A stretch of 64,000 nucleotides of DNA from Pseudoprimorskyibacter insulae (lineage in GTDB: Bacteria > Pseudomonadota > Alphaproteobacteria > Rhodobacterales > Rhodobacteraceae), in assembly GCF_900302505.1 (NCBI RefSeq), contig NZ_OMOJ01000001.1:868001-932000 (forward strand), read 5' to 3'. Shown here piece by piece: positions 45,921-54,422 of the stretch. The notes below the pieces were generated by a model that did no database searches, was not told where the DNA came from, and was given only the letters and a program-made list of their open reading frames with translations. Positions within the stretch are counted from its first letter, which is position 1. Each line of letters begins with the position of its first letter. Both the position numbers and the translations under genes were made by a program.

Positions 45921-47222
45921 TTATCCTTGGTAGCCCAGAAGTCGCGGCAGGAAGAGCACGAAATCCGGCACAAACGTGATCACGATCAGCGCGCCGATCA
46001 GGGCCAGAATAAACGGCCAGATGTCCTTGACGATGCGCATCAACGGCTCGCCCGTGATGTTGGCGGTGATGAACAGCAGCAGCCCATAGGGCGGGGTGAT
46101 CAGGCCCAACATCGCGTTGACCACGACGATCACGCCGAAATGCACCAGATCGATGCCCATGGCCTGTACCGACGGCACCAGGATCGGAACGACGATCAGC
46201 AGGATCGCGCCGCCCTCCAGCACCATGCCAAGCACGAGGAACAGCACGTTGATCAGGATCAGGAAGCCCGTGGTCGACAGCTCAAACTGGCCCACGAATT
46301 CGGCGATTGAGATTGGCAGCTGTTCGCGGGTGATCACATAGTTGAACGTGATCGCCCCGGCCACCAGAACGCCAACGCTGGCGGTGGAACGGGCCGAGCC
46401 GAGCAGCGCTTGGTAGAATTCGCTGAAGCTGACCGAGCGGTAGAACACGACCGAGATCAGCAGCGCATAGGCGGCGGCCACGGCGGCGGCTTCGGTCGGG
46501 GTCATGATCCCGCCATAGATCCCGCCCAGCAGGATGACCGGAAGCATCAGCGCGGGCATGGCCTGCCATGTGATGCGGGGCAATTCGCGCACGGGCACGA
46601 CTTCGTCGACCGGGAAGTTGCGTTTGCGGGCGATGACATAGTTCATGATGCCCATGGCCAGTGCCATCAGCAGCCCCGGCAACATGCCAGCGGCGAACAG
46701 GAAGCCCACCGATTGGTCGGCCACGATGGCATAGAGCACCATCGGGATCGACGGCGGAATGATCGGGCCGACGGTGGCGGTGGCGGCGGTAATCGCGGCG
46801 GCATAGCTGTGGGTGTATTTGCCGTCGCGGGTCATCATATTGATGATGATTTTGCCCATGCCCACTGCATCGGCCACGGCCGAGCCGGACATGCCCGAGA
46901 AGATCAGCGAGGAAACCACGTTCACATGGCCAAGCCCGCCGCGGAATCGGCCCACCAGTGCTTGGGCAAAGCGCAGCAAACGGTCAGCGAGCGAGCCGAT
47001 GTTCATGATGTCGGCGGCCAGAATGAACAGGGGAATGGCCAGCAGGGTGTAGTTGTTGAACAGGCCCTGAAGCATGGTTTCCGACGCAATGGACGGATCA
47101 AAGCCCTTGAGGATCAGATAGACAAAGCTGCCCGCCATCATCGACAGGCCGACCGATGCGCCAAACAGCGAAAGCGCGACGATCAGGATCAGCGTCAGCG
47201 TAAAGGGATCAGTCATAGTCAT
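45921..47222 (-). CDS. TRAP transporter large permease (DctM type)
   Basis: A 433-residue membrane subunit with about twelve helices. The family regions are GLSMMAGSFVYLIL, MSGSAVADAVGMGKI, IPPSIPMVLYA and GLITPPYGLLLF. It forms the sodium-driven channel of a tripartite TRAP system for organic acids. It overlaps the small subunit gene by about 14 bases. The ATG at 47216 is a possible alternative start. Confidence 0.93.
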   Translation of the reverse strand: MTMTDPFTLTLILIVALSLFGASVGLSMMAGSFVYLILKGFDPSIASETMLQGLFNNYTLLAIPLFILAADIMNIGSLADRLLRFAQALVGRFRGGLGHVNVVSSLIFSGMSGSAVADAVGMGKIIINMMTRDGKYTHSYAAAITAATATVGPIIPPSIPMVLYAIVADQSVGFLFAAGMLPGLLMALAMGIMNYVIARKRNFPVDEVVPVRELPRITWQAMPALMLPVILLGGIYGGIMTPTEAAAVAAAYALLISVVFYRSVSFSEFYQALLGSARSTASVGVLVAGAITFNYVITREQLPISIAEFVGQFELSTTGFLILINVLFLVLGMVLEGGAILLIVVPILVPSVQAMGIDLVHFGVIVVVNAMLGLITPPYGLLLFITANITGEPLMRIVKDIWPFILALIGALIVITFVPDFVLFLPRLLGYQG

Positions 47223-47730
47223 GCGTCTCCGCGCTGGCTTCGGTGTTGAAGGTGGGGCCGCTGCCGGTGATGCCGGCCCACGCGTTCATCAATCCGCGCA
47301 CAGCGACCGACAGGGCAAAGGGCACATAGACAAGGAACACCCAGAAATAGGGCACGCGGATATAGGCGGTGCGTTCGCGCATCATGAAATCGATGTAGTC
47401 CCAGCTGGCGGGCAGGGTGTAGAGAAACACCCCGGCCAGCGTCAGCCCGGTGACCACATCCATCGCCCGGCGCCAGCCGCGTGGCACCATGCTGTAGATG
47501 ACATCGATGCGAATGATGTCGGTTTCGCGAACCACGAAGGCAAAGCCAAACAGGATGCCCCAAAGCCAGGCGATGGTGACCCATTCCACGGTCCAGCCGA
47601 CGGGAAGGTTCAGAAAATACCGAAATACGATCTGAAGCAGGAAGGTAAAGAACATGCTGGCCAGCAGGACCGCCAGAATGTTTTCGGCCCGGCGCCCCAG
47701 GCAGCCAAGAATTGATGTGAATAGCGACAT
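47209..47730 (-). CDS. TRAP transporter small permease (DctQ type)
   Basis: A 173-residue four-helix membrane protein. RYFLNLPVGWTVEWVTIAWLWGILFGFAFVVRE is the diagnostic DctQ stretch (helices 2 and 3). It links the large permease to the binding protein. It lies between the binding-protein gene and the large permease gene in the usual P-Q-M order. Confidence 0.92.
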   Translation of the reverse strand: MSLFTSILGCLGRRAENILAVLLASMFFTFLLQIVFRYFLNLPVGWTVEWVTIAWLWGILFGFAFVVRETDIIRIDVIYSMVPRGWRRAMDVVTGLTLAGVFLYTLPASWDYIDFMMRERTAYIRVPYFWVFLVYVPFALSVAVRGLMNAWAGITGSGPTFNTEASAETHDYD

Positions 47731-47745
47731 GATCCCTCCCGTTTC

Positions 47746-47775
47746 AAAAAGGGCAGGCGAATGTATCGCCTGCCC
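47746..47775 (-). terminator. Terminator or attenuator between the binding-protein and permease genes
   Basis: GGGCAGGCGA-atgta-TCGCCTGCCC forms a 10-bp stem and is followed on the minus strand by TTTTT. It should lower expression of the permease genes relative to the binding protein. Confidence 0.75.
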
Positions 47776-47794
47776 GAAACGTCAGTGGTCTGAG

Positions 47795-48769
47795 TTACTG
47801 ACCGATGGCGACGATTGCGTCGACCAGACCTTCGGGCCAATCAGCCGAGAACTTGGAGTCTTTGTAGACGCCCAGAACATGGCTTTGGAACGCCGCGTTG
47901 TCCGGCATGTAGACGTTCACGCCCGATTCTTCGATCTTGGCGCGCAGGTCTTTTTCCAGCTTCAGCGTTTCTGCATCCAGCGCCGCTTCGAAGTTATCGG
48001 CGCATTCCTGGACTTTGGCCTGCTGGTCAGCAGTCATCGAGTTCCACTTTTCCAGACCAATGGTCAGCTCGTTGGCGGCAATCAGGTGCGAGGTGGTGCC
48101 CATGTGGGTCATCACTTCGTGGAACTTCATGCTGTAGGTCGCCGGGAAGCCGTTGTCCTGACCGTCAATCGCGCCGGTCTGCATGGCGGTGTAGACTTCG
48201 GTGAAGGGAACCGGAACCGGGGTTGCGCCCATTGCGGTGCCAACAAACTGCCAACCTTCGCCCGGAGGCATGCGCAGCTTGACGCCTGCCAGATCGGCGG
48301 GGGTCATGATTTCCTTGTCGCCCTTGTAGCCCAGGTGGCGTGCGCCAATGTAGGGGTAGGCGAGGATTTTGACGTCGGCTTTTTCTTCGATCTCGGCTTC
48401 CAGATCGGCCAGCACGGTGCTGTCATAGACGGCGCGCATGTGGTCATAGTCACGGAACAGGAACGGGGTGCCCAGAACCGAAGTCGACGGAACCTGATTG
48501 TAGAAGTCGAAAATGGCCAGGTTGCCCATATCGAGGTTGCCGCGCTGCATGGCGGTCAGTTCGGTGCCCTGCTTGAACAGGGTGGCACCGTGGTAGGCTT
48601 GGAAATCAAAGCCGTCGCCAAGGCAGGCGCCAAAGGCTTCTTTCAGAATGACCGAGCGCGGATCGTTTTCCGGCACGGTGTCCGAATAGATCAGCTCGAC
48701 CTTGTCAGCGGCCGAGGCCGCGCCTGCGGCGACAATCGCCAGAATGGACAGAGTGGTGGTCAAACGCAT
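47795..48769 (-). CDS. TRAP transporter substrate-binding protein (DctP type)
   Basis: A 324-residue periplasmic solute-binding protein with a signal peptide of about 22 residues (MRLTTTLSILAIVAAGAASAA). The DctP family pattern is clear around LKLRMPPGEGWQFVGTAMGATPVPVPFTEVYTAMQTGAIDGQDN. The conserved arginine in KLRMPP normally binds a substrate carboxylate. Its partner dehydrogenase gene suggests shikimate, quinate or a similar acid, but this is inference. Confidence 0.92.
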   Translation of the reverse strand: MRLTTTLSILAIVAAGAASAADKVELIYSDTVPENDPRSVILKEAFGACLGDGFDFQAYHGATLFKQGTELTAMQRGNLDMGNLAIFDFYNQVPSTSVLGTPFLFRDYDHMRAVYDSTVLADLEAEIEEKADVKILAYPYIGARHLGYKGDKEIMTPADLAGVKLRMPPGEGWQFVGTAMGATPVPVPFTEVYTAMQTGAIDGQDNGFPATYSMKFHEVMTHMGTTSHLIAANELTIGLEKWNSMTADQQAKVQECADNFEAALDAETLKLEKDLRAKIEESGVNVYMPDNAAFQSHVLGVYKDSKFSADWPEGLVDAIVAIGQ

Positions 48770-48789
48770 GGTAATCCTCCCTTTAGCGT

Positions 48790-49665
48790 TTAGGTATTTG
48801 GATCGAACGACTCGAAGGTCGCTCGCATCCGGTCCGGGTCGGGCGAAATGCCCGAGAACAGCTCGAATGCGCGGACGGCCTGAAACACGGCCATGCCGCT
48901 GCCATCCAGCACTTGGCATCCTTTGGCCCGCGCGGTGGCCAGAAATTCAGTCTCGCGCGGGAAATAAACGATATCGGCAACCCAATGGCGGGGGGCGATA
49001 TGCGGCGGCTCGACCGCCATTCCCGGCAGTTTGGCCATGCCCATCGGTGTGGCATTGACCAGACCATCGGCCTTGGCGGCTGCGGTCGTGCGGCAGGTCA
49101 CGGCGGTCGCACCCACATCCAGCGCCAGCGCCTCGGCGGCGACCGGATCGCGGTCGTAAATCATCAGATCCTGAACGCCGAAATCTTTCAGCGCATGGGC
49201 CACAGCCCCGCCAGCCCCGCCCGCGCCAAGCAGCAGAACAGCGTCGCGCTTGGCGTCCGGCAGACCGCGCCGCAGGCTTTCGGCAAAGCCCCAATAGTCC
49301 GAATTGTGGCCAAACCGTTTGCCATCGCGGAACACAACGGTGTTCACCGCGCCCACCTTGCGGGCGGCATCTGACACCTCATCCAGCAGGCCCATCACGT
49401 CGCGCTTAAACGGAAAGGTGACGTTCAACCCGGCAAATCCATCGGCTTCGGCCTGCGCGATCAAGCTGGCCAGCGGCAGATCTTCGGCCATAGTGTCGGG
49501 GTCGATCAGATCATAGCGATAGGCCAATCCAAGGGCGGCGCCTTCTTCGACATGCATGCGCGGTGTGCGCGAAAGCTGAATGCCCCGGCCCACCAAACCC
49601 ACGCGCAATTGGCGTGGTGCCACGGCGGATGGCGGCGTGCCGTCGAAAACCTGCGCTGAAGGCAT
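48790..49665 (-). CDS. Shikimate/quinate dehydrogenase family protein
   Basis: A 291-residue AroE-family protein. The catalytic lysine lies in NVTFPFKRD, and the NADP-binding loop GAGGAGGAV follows. The usual NTDxxG is changed to NSDYWGF. That variation and the adjacent TRAP genes suggest a catabolic dehydrogenase acting on imported quinate or shikimate, with a different gene for aromatic biosynthesis. GGGAGG lies upstream of the ATG at 49665. It is followed closely by the binding-protein gene on the same strand. Confidence 0.82.
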   Translation of the reverse strand: MPSAQVFDGTPPSAVAPRQLRVGLVGRGIQLSRTPRMHVEEGAALGLAYRYDLIDPDTMAEDLPLASLIAQAEADGFAGLNVTFPFKRDVMGLLDEVSDAARKVGAVNTVVFRDGKRFGHNSDYWGFAESLRRGLPDAKRDAVLLLGAGGAGGAVAHALKDFGVQDLMIYDRDPVAAEALALDVGATAVTCRTTAAAKADGLVNATPMGMAKLPGMAVEPPHIAPRHWVADIVYFPRETEFLATARAKGCQVLDGSGMAVFQAVRAFELFSGISPDPDRMRATFESFDPNT

Positions 49666-49714
49666 GTGAAATAATCCTCCCGTCACGGGCGAGTCGCCCG
49701 AAGTGTCAGCAAAT

Positions 49715-49767
49715 TGTAATTGGCAGTACATTTTGTCAAACGGTTTTGTACTTCCCGTTTAATTACA
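49715..49767. promoter_or_regulatory. Nested inverted repeats between the dehydrogenase and tetR genes
   Basis: TGTAATT (49715-49721) is mirrored by AATTACA (49761-49767), and inside it AGTACA (49725-49730) is mirrored by TGTACT (49747-49752). The position between divergent genes makes it the likely TetR operator and divergent promoter region. Confidence 0.55.
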
Positions 49768-49802
49768 TGCGTGGTATCCCAGTGTGAGGAGAGGAGGCGG
49801 TA

Positions 49803-50486
49803 ATGACCAAGGCTAAGGAAAATAAAGAGAAATCGAAATCAAGCTGGAAGCAAAACCCCGAGAGGGTGAAGCAGGATATCCTGCGTGCAGCCATGTCAGA
49901 GTTCGCCAAGAGCGGTCTTTCAGGTGCGAAAATCGACGATATCGCCGCCAAGACCGAGACCTCAAAGAGGATGATCTACTACTACTTTGACGATAAAGAA
50001 GGGCTCTACCGCCACGCGCTCGAAGCGGCCTATGCCAAGGTCCGTAAAGGCGAGGTGAACCTTGATCTGGCCGACTATGCCCCGACCGAAGGGCTGGCCC
50101 GTCTGGTGGCCTTTACCTTCGACCACCATCGTCGCAATCCTGATTTCATCCGCATGGTCATGATCGAGAACATTCACCACGCCGCGCATATGCGCAGCTC
50201 TCAGGTGATCCGCGATCTGAACCTTGGCGCGATCAACCAACTGCGCGCGCTGATTGCACGGGGCGAGGCAAGCGGCGACTTCCGCCGTGGCATCGACCCG
50301 GTTGCGCTGCACTGGCAGATCTCGGCCATGAGCTTTTTCAACGTCTCCAATCAACCGACATTTTCTGCGATTTTTGGCAAAGATCTTTATTCCAATGACG
50401 GTCAGGCAGCCCTTCGCGACCGCGCCGTTGCGATGATCCTTGCCGATGTTCGCGCCACATCAGAGGACCAAGATGATCAATCCTGA
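49803..50486 (+). CDS. TetR-family regulator
   Basis: A 227-residue regulator. The DNA-binding helices are within residues 20-70 (ILRAAMSEFAKSGLSGAKIDDIAAKTETSKRMIYYYFDDKEGL), matching the TetR pattern, and the rest is the ligand and dimer domain. A lysine-rich N-terminal tail of 17 residues precedes it. It diverges from the dehydrogenase-TRAP operon and overlaps the esterase gene, so it probably controls both sides. Confidence 0.9.
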   Translation: MTKAKENKEKSKSSWKQNPERVKQDILRAAMSEFAKSGLSGAKIDDIAAKTETSKRMIYYYFDDKEGLYRHALEAAYAKVRKGEVNLDLADYAPTEGLARLVAFTFDHHRRNPDFIRMVMIENIHHAAHMRSSQVIRDLNLGAINQLRALIARGEASGDFRRGIDPVALHWQISAMSFFNVSNQPTFSAIFGKDLYSNDGQAALRDRAVAMILADVRATSEDQDDQS

Positions 50487-51408
50487 GATCAATACATTCA
50501 TGGAACGCTGGACCGCCGAATGGGCCAGCCTGAAACAGGGGGCCACCCCCGCCGACCGCCGCGCCCATTTTGAGGTGGTGGCCAAGAACATGGCGCTGCC
50601 GGTGCCGGAAGATGTGGATTGCGACACCGTGCATTGGGTCGAAGGCGCCGCATCGCCCGTGCGCGTGCGCGTCTATCGTCACACCAGCGGCGGCGTGCAG
50701 CCGGTTCTGATTTATATGCACGGCGGCGCCTGGATGCAGGGCAGCCCGGAAACCCACGGTGATATCACCGCGCGCATCGCATCGTGGAACCGCCAGACCG
50801 TCATCAGTGTCGATTACGCGCTGGCCCCCGAGCATCCCTTCCCCGAAGGCTTCACGCAGGTTTGCGACGTGGTGCGCTGGTGCCGGGCGAATGCGGCCGA
50901 TCTGGGCATTGACGCAGACCGCATCGCCATTGGCGGCGATAGCGCGGGCGGCAACTTGGCCGCAGCGGCGGCATTGGAGCTGCGCGGCGAGGTGCCGTTG
51001 ATCGGCCAGCTGCTGATCTACCCGGCCTGCGATTTTGAGCCGGATCGCCCGTCGATGATCGAAAACGCCGAAGCGCCCTTGCTTCAGACGCGCGGCATGG
51101 ATGGGGTCAACCGCATGTACACCGGCGGCCAGACCGACCTTCTGAGCACCGATCCACGCGTCGCCCCCTTGGTCGCCAAGGATCATTCCGGCCTTCCGCC
51201 GGCCTTTGTGGCCGTGGCGCAGAACGACCCGCTGCGCGATAGCGGCATCGCCTATGCCGAGGCCCTGTCAGCGGCAGGTGTGGCTGTTGAGGTCGATCAC
51301 GGCGAAGGCCTGATCCACGGCTACATGCGCGCGATGGAATTCTGCGCAGACAGCCGCACCAAATTGCAGGCCATGTCGGCTTGGCTCGCGGCGCGCAACG
51401 CCGCCTAA
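50473..51408 (+). CDS. Alpha/beta hydrolase, hormone-sensitive-lipase family
   Basis: A 311-residue carboxylesterase-type protein. The oxyanion motif HGGAW and the nucleophile GDSAGG are both present, with the aspartate in AQNDPL and the histidine in LIHGYM. It probably hydrolyses an ester that releases the acid handled by the neighbouring TRAP and dehydrogenase genes, for example a quinate ester; this is inference. It overlaps the tetR gene by 14 bases. Confidence 0.87.
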   Translation: MINPEINTFMERWTAEWASLKQGATPADRRAHFEVVAKNMALPVPEDVDCDTVHWVEGAASPVRVRVYRHTSGGVQPVLIYMHGGAWMQGSPETHGDITARIASWNRQTVISVDYALAPEHPFPEGFTQVCDVVRWCRANAADLGIDADRIAIGGDSAGGNLAAAAALELRGEVPLIGQLLIYPACDFEPDRPSMIENAEAPLLQTRGMDGVNRMYTGGQTDLLSTDPRVAPLVAKDHSGLPPAFVAVAQNDPLRDSGIAYAEALSAAGVAVEVDHGEGLIHGYMRAMEFCADSRTKLQAMSAWLAARNAA

Positions 51409-51443
51409 CGCCAATCGAAGGTCAAAGAACTGGGGCGCGTCCT

Positions 51444-51515
51444 CCTGCTTCTTCTCTTTGATAAATACCGCCGGGGGTGACTTGGCCCGAAGGGCCAAGA
51501 GGGGGCAGCGCCCCC
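51444..51515. repeat. Right-arm element, copy 4
   Basis: CCTGCTTCTTCTCTTTG, ATAAATACC, CCGGGGG, then TTGGCCC-gaa-GGGCCAA and GGGGGC-agc-GCCCCC hairpins, the same order as at 26780 and 45774. No left arm is seen here. The site is again between convergent genes. Confidence 0.8.
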
Positions 51516-51532
51516 ACCCCCCCACACACAAC

Positions 51533-51563
51533 AAAAAAAAGGCCCGGAATTTCCGGGCCTTTC
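51533..51563 (-). terminator. Terminator after hisA
   Basis: AAAGGCCCGG and CCGGGCCTTT pair, and TTTTTTTTG follows on the minus strand. Confidence 0.85.
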
Positions 51564-51585
51564 GCATATCGATCAGATGAAAGGC

Positions 51586-52308
51586 TCAGGCCTTCAGGGC
51601 TGCCAGCGCCGCCTTGAGGTCAATCGCCCCATCATAGAGCGCCCGGCCCGAAATCGCGCCATTCAGCGATGCGCCGCAGTCGCGCAGCGCGATCAGATCT
51701 TCCAGCGACGACACCCCGCCCGAGGCGATGACCGGGATCGACACGGCGCGGGCGAGATCGGCGGTTGCCTCGATGTTCGGGCCCTGCATTGCGCCATCAC
51801 GGTTGATGTCGGTGTAGATGATCGCGGCCACGCCAGCGTCCTCAAAGGACTTGGCCAGATCGGTCACCATAACGTCGGTTTCCTCGGCCCAGCCCTTGGT
51901 GGCCACGCGGCCATTGCGGGCGTCGATGCCAACGGCGACCTTGCCGGGAAATTCGCGTGCCGCTTCGCGCACCAGATCGGGGTTCTCCACCGCCACTGTG
52001 CCAAGGATCACGCGGGCCAAACCTTTTTCGATCCAGCGGGCAATCGTGGCCATATCGCGGATACCGCCGCCCAGCTGCGCCGGAACCTTGGTTTGCGACA
52101 GGATCGCCTCTACTGCGGCGGCGTTCACCGGCTCGCCTGCGAAGGCCCCGTTCAGATCCACCAGATGCAACCAATCGCAGCCCGCTTCGACAAAGGCCAT
52201 GGCTTGGGCGGCGGGGTTGTCATTGAACACGGTGGATTTGTCCATATCGCCGCGCAGAAGGCGCACGGCCTGGCCGTCTTTTAGGTCGATAGCGGGGTAG
52301 AGGATCAT
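51586..52308 (-). CDS. hisA: ProFAR isomerase HisA
   Basis: A 240-residue TIM-barrel enzyme of histidine biosynthesis (isomerisation of ProFAR to PRFAR). The phosphate-binding regions [13 protein letters not shown] and [14 protein letters not shown] are present, and the catalytic aspartates are in YPAIDLKDG and YTDINRDG. The start at 52308 ([10 protein letters not shown]) is standard. hisH lies 1.2 kb upstream on the same strand, separated by a PP-loop gene and a DUF2147 gene on the other strand. Confidence 0.94.
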   Translation of the reverse strand: MILYPAIDLKDGQAVRLLRGDMDKSTVFNDNPAAQAMAFVEAGCDWLHLVDLNGAFAGEPVNAAAVEAILSQTKVPAQLGGGIRDMATIARWIEKGLARVILGTVAVENPDLVREAAREFPGKVAVGIDARNGRVATKGWAEETDVMVTDLAKSFEDAGVAAIIYTDINRDGAMQGPNIEATADLARAVSIPVIASGGVSSLEDLIALRDCGASLNGAISGRALYDGAIDLKAALAALKA

Positions 52309-52439
52309 CGAAGGCTCCGGGGTCAAAACGGTTTGCACGGCTTTTGCACGTTACGTCGCGGGATGCAACGCGACCCCGCGTCAGGCTTGATCGGCGCGGG
52401 ACACTGACGCAAGGATTTATCCACGGAGGATGGAGACCA

Positions 52440-52832
52440 ATGAAAAAAACACTCACACTGGCGCTTGTCGCGCTAACCCTATCGGCGGGGATTGCCGTGG
52501 CCCAAGACCCGATTGAGGGCGTCTGGCAAACCCAGCCTGATGACGGGGCCTTTGCGCATATCACGCTGGCCCCTTGCGGCGACAAGTTTTGCGGCTTGAT
52601 CAGCAAGTCGTTCCGCGATGGCAAAGAATTCAAGTCGGCGAACCACAACAAAAAGCTGGTCTACGACATGGTGCCACAGGGTGGCAACAAGTACGAAGGC
52701 AAGGTTTGGCGCCCGTCCAACAACAAGGTCTATCTTGGGAAGATGTCCCTGTCGGGGAACGTTCTGACCATGCGCGGCTGCGTGGCGGGCGGCCTGATTT
52801 GCTCCAAGCAGACTTGGTCGCGGGTTAAGTAA
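52440..52832 (+). CDS. Exported DUF2147 protein
   Basis: A 130-residue protein with a signal peptide (MKKTLTLALVALTLSAGIAVA) followed by a DUF2147 domain: DPIEGVWQTQPDDGAFAHITLAPCGDKFCGLI at the start and GGNKYEGKVWRPSNNKVYLGKMSL later. Four cysteines may form disulfides. The function is unknown; family members are periplasmic. GGAGG precedes the ATG. It lies on the plus strand between hisA and the PP-loop gene. Confidence 0.88.
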   Translation: MKKTLTLALVALTLSAGIAVAQDPIEGVWQTQPDDGAFAHITLAPCGDKFCGLISKSFRDGKEFKSANHNKKLVYDMVPQGGNKYEGKVWRPSNNKVYLGKMSLSGNVLTMRGCVAGGLICSKQTWSRVK

Positions 52833-52835
52833 CCG

Positions 52836-53504
52836 TCAGACCGGGATCATATCCGCATAAACAAACCCGTCGCGCGTGACGGTCTGGCCGACCTCATGCG
52901 CGATGGGTGCTGCAAATTCTGGACTGTCAAACACGGCGCTGTGAAATTCACCGTTTTCGCCGCAGGGGTCCACGCCGTCGGGCAAATCGGCCAGTAGGTC
53001 GGAGTCAAACAGACGGCCAGCGGTGGCCTCAGGCACTTTGCGCGGATCGCAGGTCACGATGCGGGCCTTTAGGCCGCTGGCGAACATTTCATGCGCCAAT
53101 GCGGTTGTGTCGCTGCCAAACAGCGGAAAGATCGGCGTCAGGCCGGTGCCTTTCAGCTTTTCGATGCGATAATCGCGCACGTCTTCCAAGAACAGATCAC
53201 CAAACACGATATGAGTGATGCCCTGCGCCACGATATCGGCGCAGGCCTTGGCCATCCGTGCCTCGTATTCGTCGTTCGTGCAGGGCCAAGGCAGAGCGAC
53301 CTCAATCAGGGGCAAGCCAACCGCGCGGGCCTGCGCCTCAAGCAGCGTCTGCCGGGTGCCATGCATGGCCACGCGGTTGAATTCCTCGTTCACCGTGGTC
53401 AGCAGCGCCTGAATGTCGGCAATCCCGTCCCGCCGGCAGATATGCAGCGCATGGCAGCAATCCTTGCCCGAGGACCAGCTAAGGACAGCGCGGGGGGCGG
53501 TCAC
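52836..53504 (-). CDS. PP-loop ATPase, Dph6/diphthine-ammonia-ligase type
   Basis: A 222-residue adenine nucleotide alpha hydrolase-like protein. The PP-loop is SWSSGKDCCHAL near the N-terminus, and later regions PWPCTNDEYEARM and FGDLFLEDVRDYR match the Dph6-type (MJ0570-like) family. Bacteria make no diphthamide, so the substrate is different and unknown. It overlaps the hisH end by about four bases on the same strand, so they are coupled. Confidence 0.83.
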   Translation of the reverse strand: MTAPRAVLSWSSGKDCCHALHICRRDGIADIQALLTTVNEEFNRVAMHGTRQTLLEAQARAVGLPLIEVALPWPCTNDEYEARMAKACADIVAQGITHIVFGDLFLEDVRDYRIEKLKGTGLTPIFPLFGSDTTALAHEMFASGLKARIVTCDPRKVPEATAGRLFDSDLLADLPDGVDPCGENGEFHSAVFDSPEFAAPIAHEVGQTVTRDGFVYADMIPV

Positions 53505-54139
53505 GGCTTCCAGCCAAGGAAGTTGGCAATCATCCGCAGGCCCGCGTCGGCGCTTTTCTCGGGGTGGAACTGAAACCCGATCATCGTGTCGCGTGCCACG
53601 ATGGCCGTGACATCACCGCCGTAATCCACATGCGCCAGGCGCTGCGCTGGGGCGCAAACCCGCATTTGGTAGGAGTGGACGAAATAGGCGTGCTGGCCGG
53701 TCTCGATCCCGTCCAAAACCGGGTGCGCGGTATCGATCACCAGATCGTTCCAACCCATGTGCGGCACCTTCAGCGATGCGTCGGCTGGTGTGATACGCTG
53801 CACCTCGCCGTCGATCCAGCCAAGGCCGGGGGTTTCTTCGTATTCGTGGCCCACACGCGCCATCAGCTGCATGCCCACGCAGATGCCAAGGAAGGGGCGG
53901 CCCTTTTGTTCGACAGCTTCGACCATGGCGTCATAGATGCCGCTGGCCCCGGTCAGAGCCTTTTGGCAGGCCGGGAAGGCGCCATCGCCGGGCAGCACCA
54001 GCCGGTCGGCCTTGGCCACCACATCCGCATCCGAGGTGATAACGACCGTTCCCAGGTCATGGTCACGTGCCATTTTCTGGAAGGCTTTCTCGGCCGAGTG
54101 CAGGTTACCGGATTCATAGTCGATGATGGCTGTCAGCAT
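53501..54139 (-). CDS. hisH: Imidazole glycerol phosphate synthase glutaminase subunit HisH
   Basis: A 212-residue class I amidotransferase that feeds ammonia to HisF. The nucleophile cysteine is in LGICVGMQLM, and the histidine and glutamate are in FQFHPEKS. The N-terminal IDYESGNLHSAEKAF is typical of HisH. The start at 54139 (MLTAIIDYESGN) is standard. No hisF gene is in the window. Confidence 0.93.
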   Translation of the reverse strand: MLTAIIDYESGNLHSAEKAFQKMARDHDLGTVVITSDADVVAKADRLVLPGDGAFPACQKALTGASGIYDAMVEAVEQKGRPFLGICVGMQLMARVGHEYEETPGLGWIDGEVQRITPADASLKVPHMGWNDLVIDTAHPVLDGIETGQHAYFVHSYQMRVCAPAQRLAHVDYGGDVTAIVARDTMIGFQFHPEKSADAGLRMIANFLGWKP

Positions 54140-54422
54140 GGCGGGCTCCGATCTTGATATACGCGTGGTGGCCCGAAGTCCGCCCAAGGTCAACCCTGCG
54201 TGCACCTGCAGAATGCGATTGTGCCGCACCTGCACAATACACGCAGATGTATAGTTATCCTGAATAGATATATTCAAATGGTACCAAATGCCGCGAAAAT
54301 AAAATGCGAATTGATTTCAACCGGTTGGTGTTTTTCTAAAGGTGCGGTCGCTCTTTAACTTAAATTCGGCACGGGGCTTGCCGTTCGCTTGTTCATAGCC
54401 CCATTAGATACGGATTGGCCCA
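54140..54422. other. Divergent intergenic region between hisH and the chemoreceptor gene
   Basis: 283 bp, AT-rich between about 54235 and 54365. GCACCTGCA repeats occur near 54200 and 54226. No RNA gene or clear palindromic operator is seen. Confidence 0.45.

Noticed and set aside
52414-52424. DnaA-box-like TTATCCACG
   Set aside because: A single site with one mismatch and no cluster or AT-rich unwinding region.
54350-54375. CtrA-like TTAA sites upstream of the chemoreceptor gene
   Set aside because: TTAACTTAA lacks the seven-base spacing of a CtrA site.
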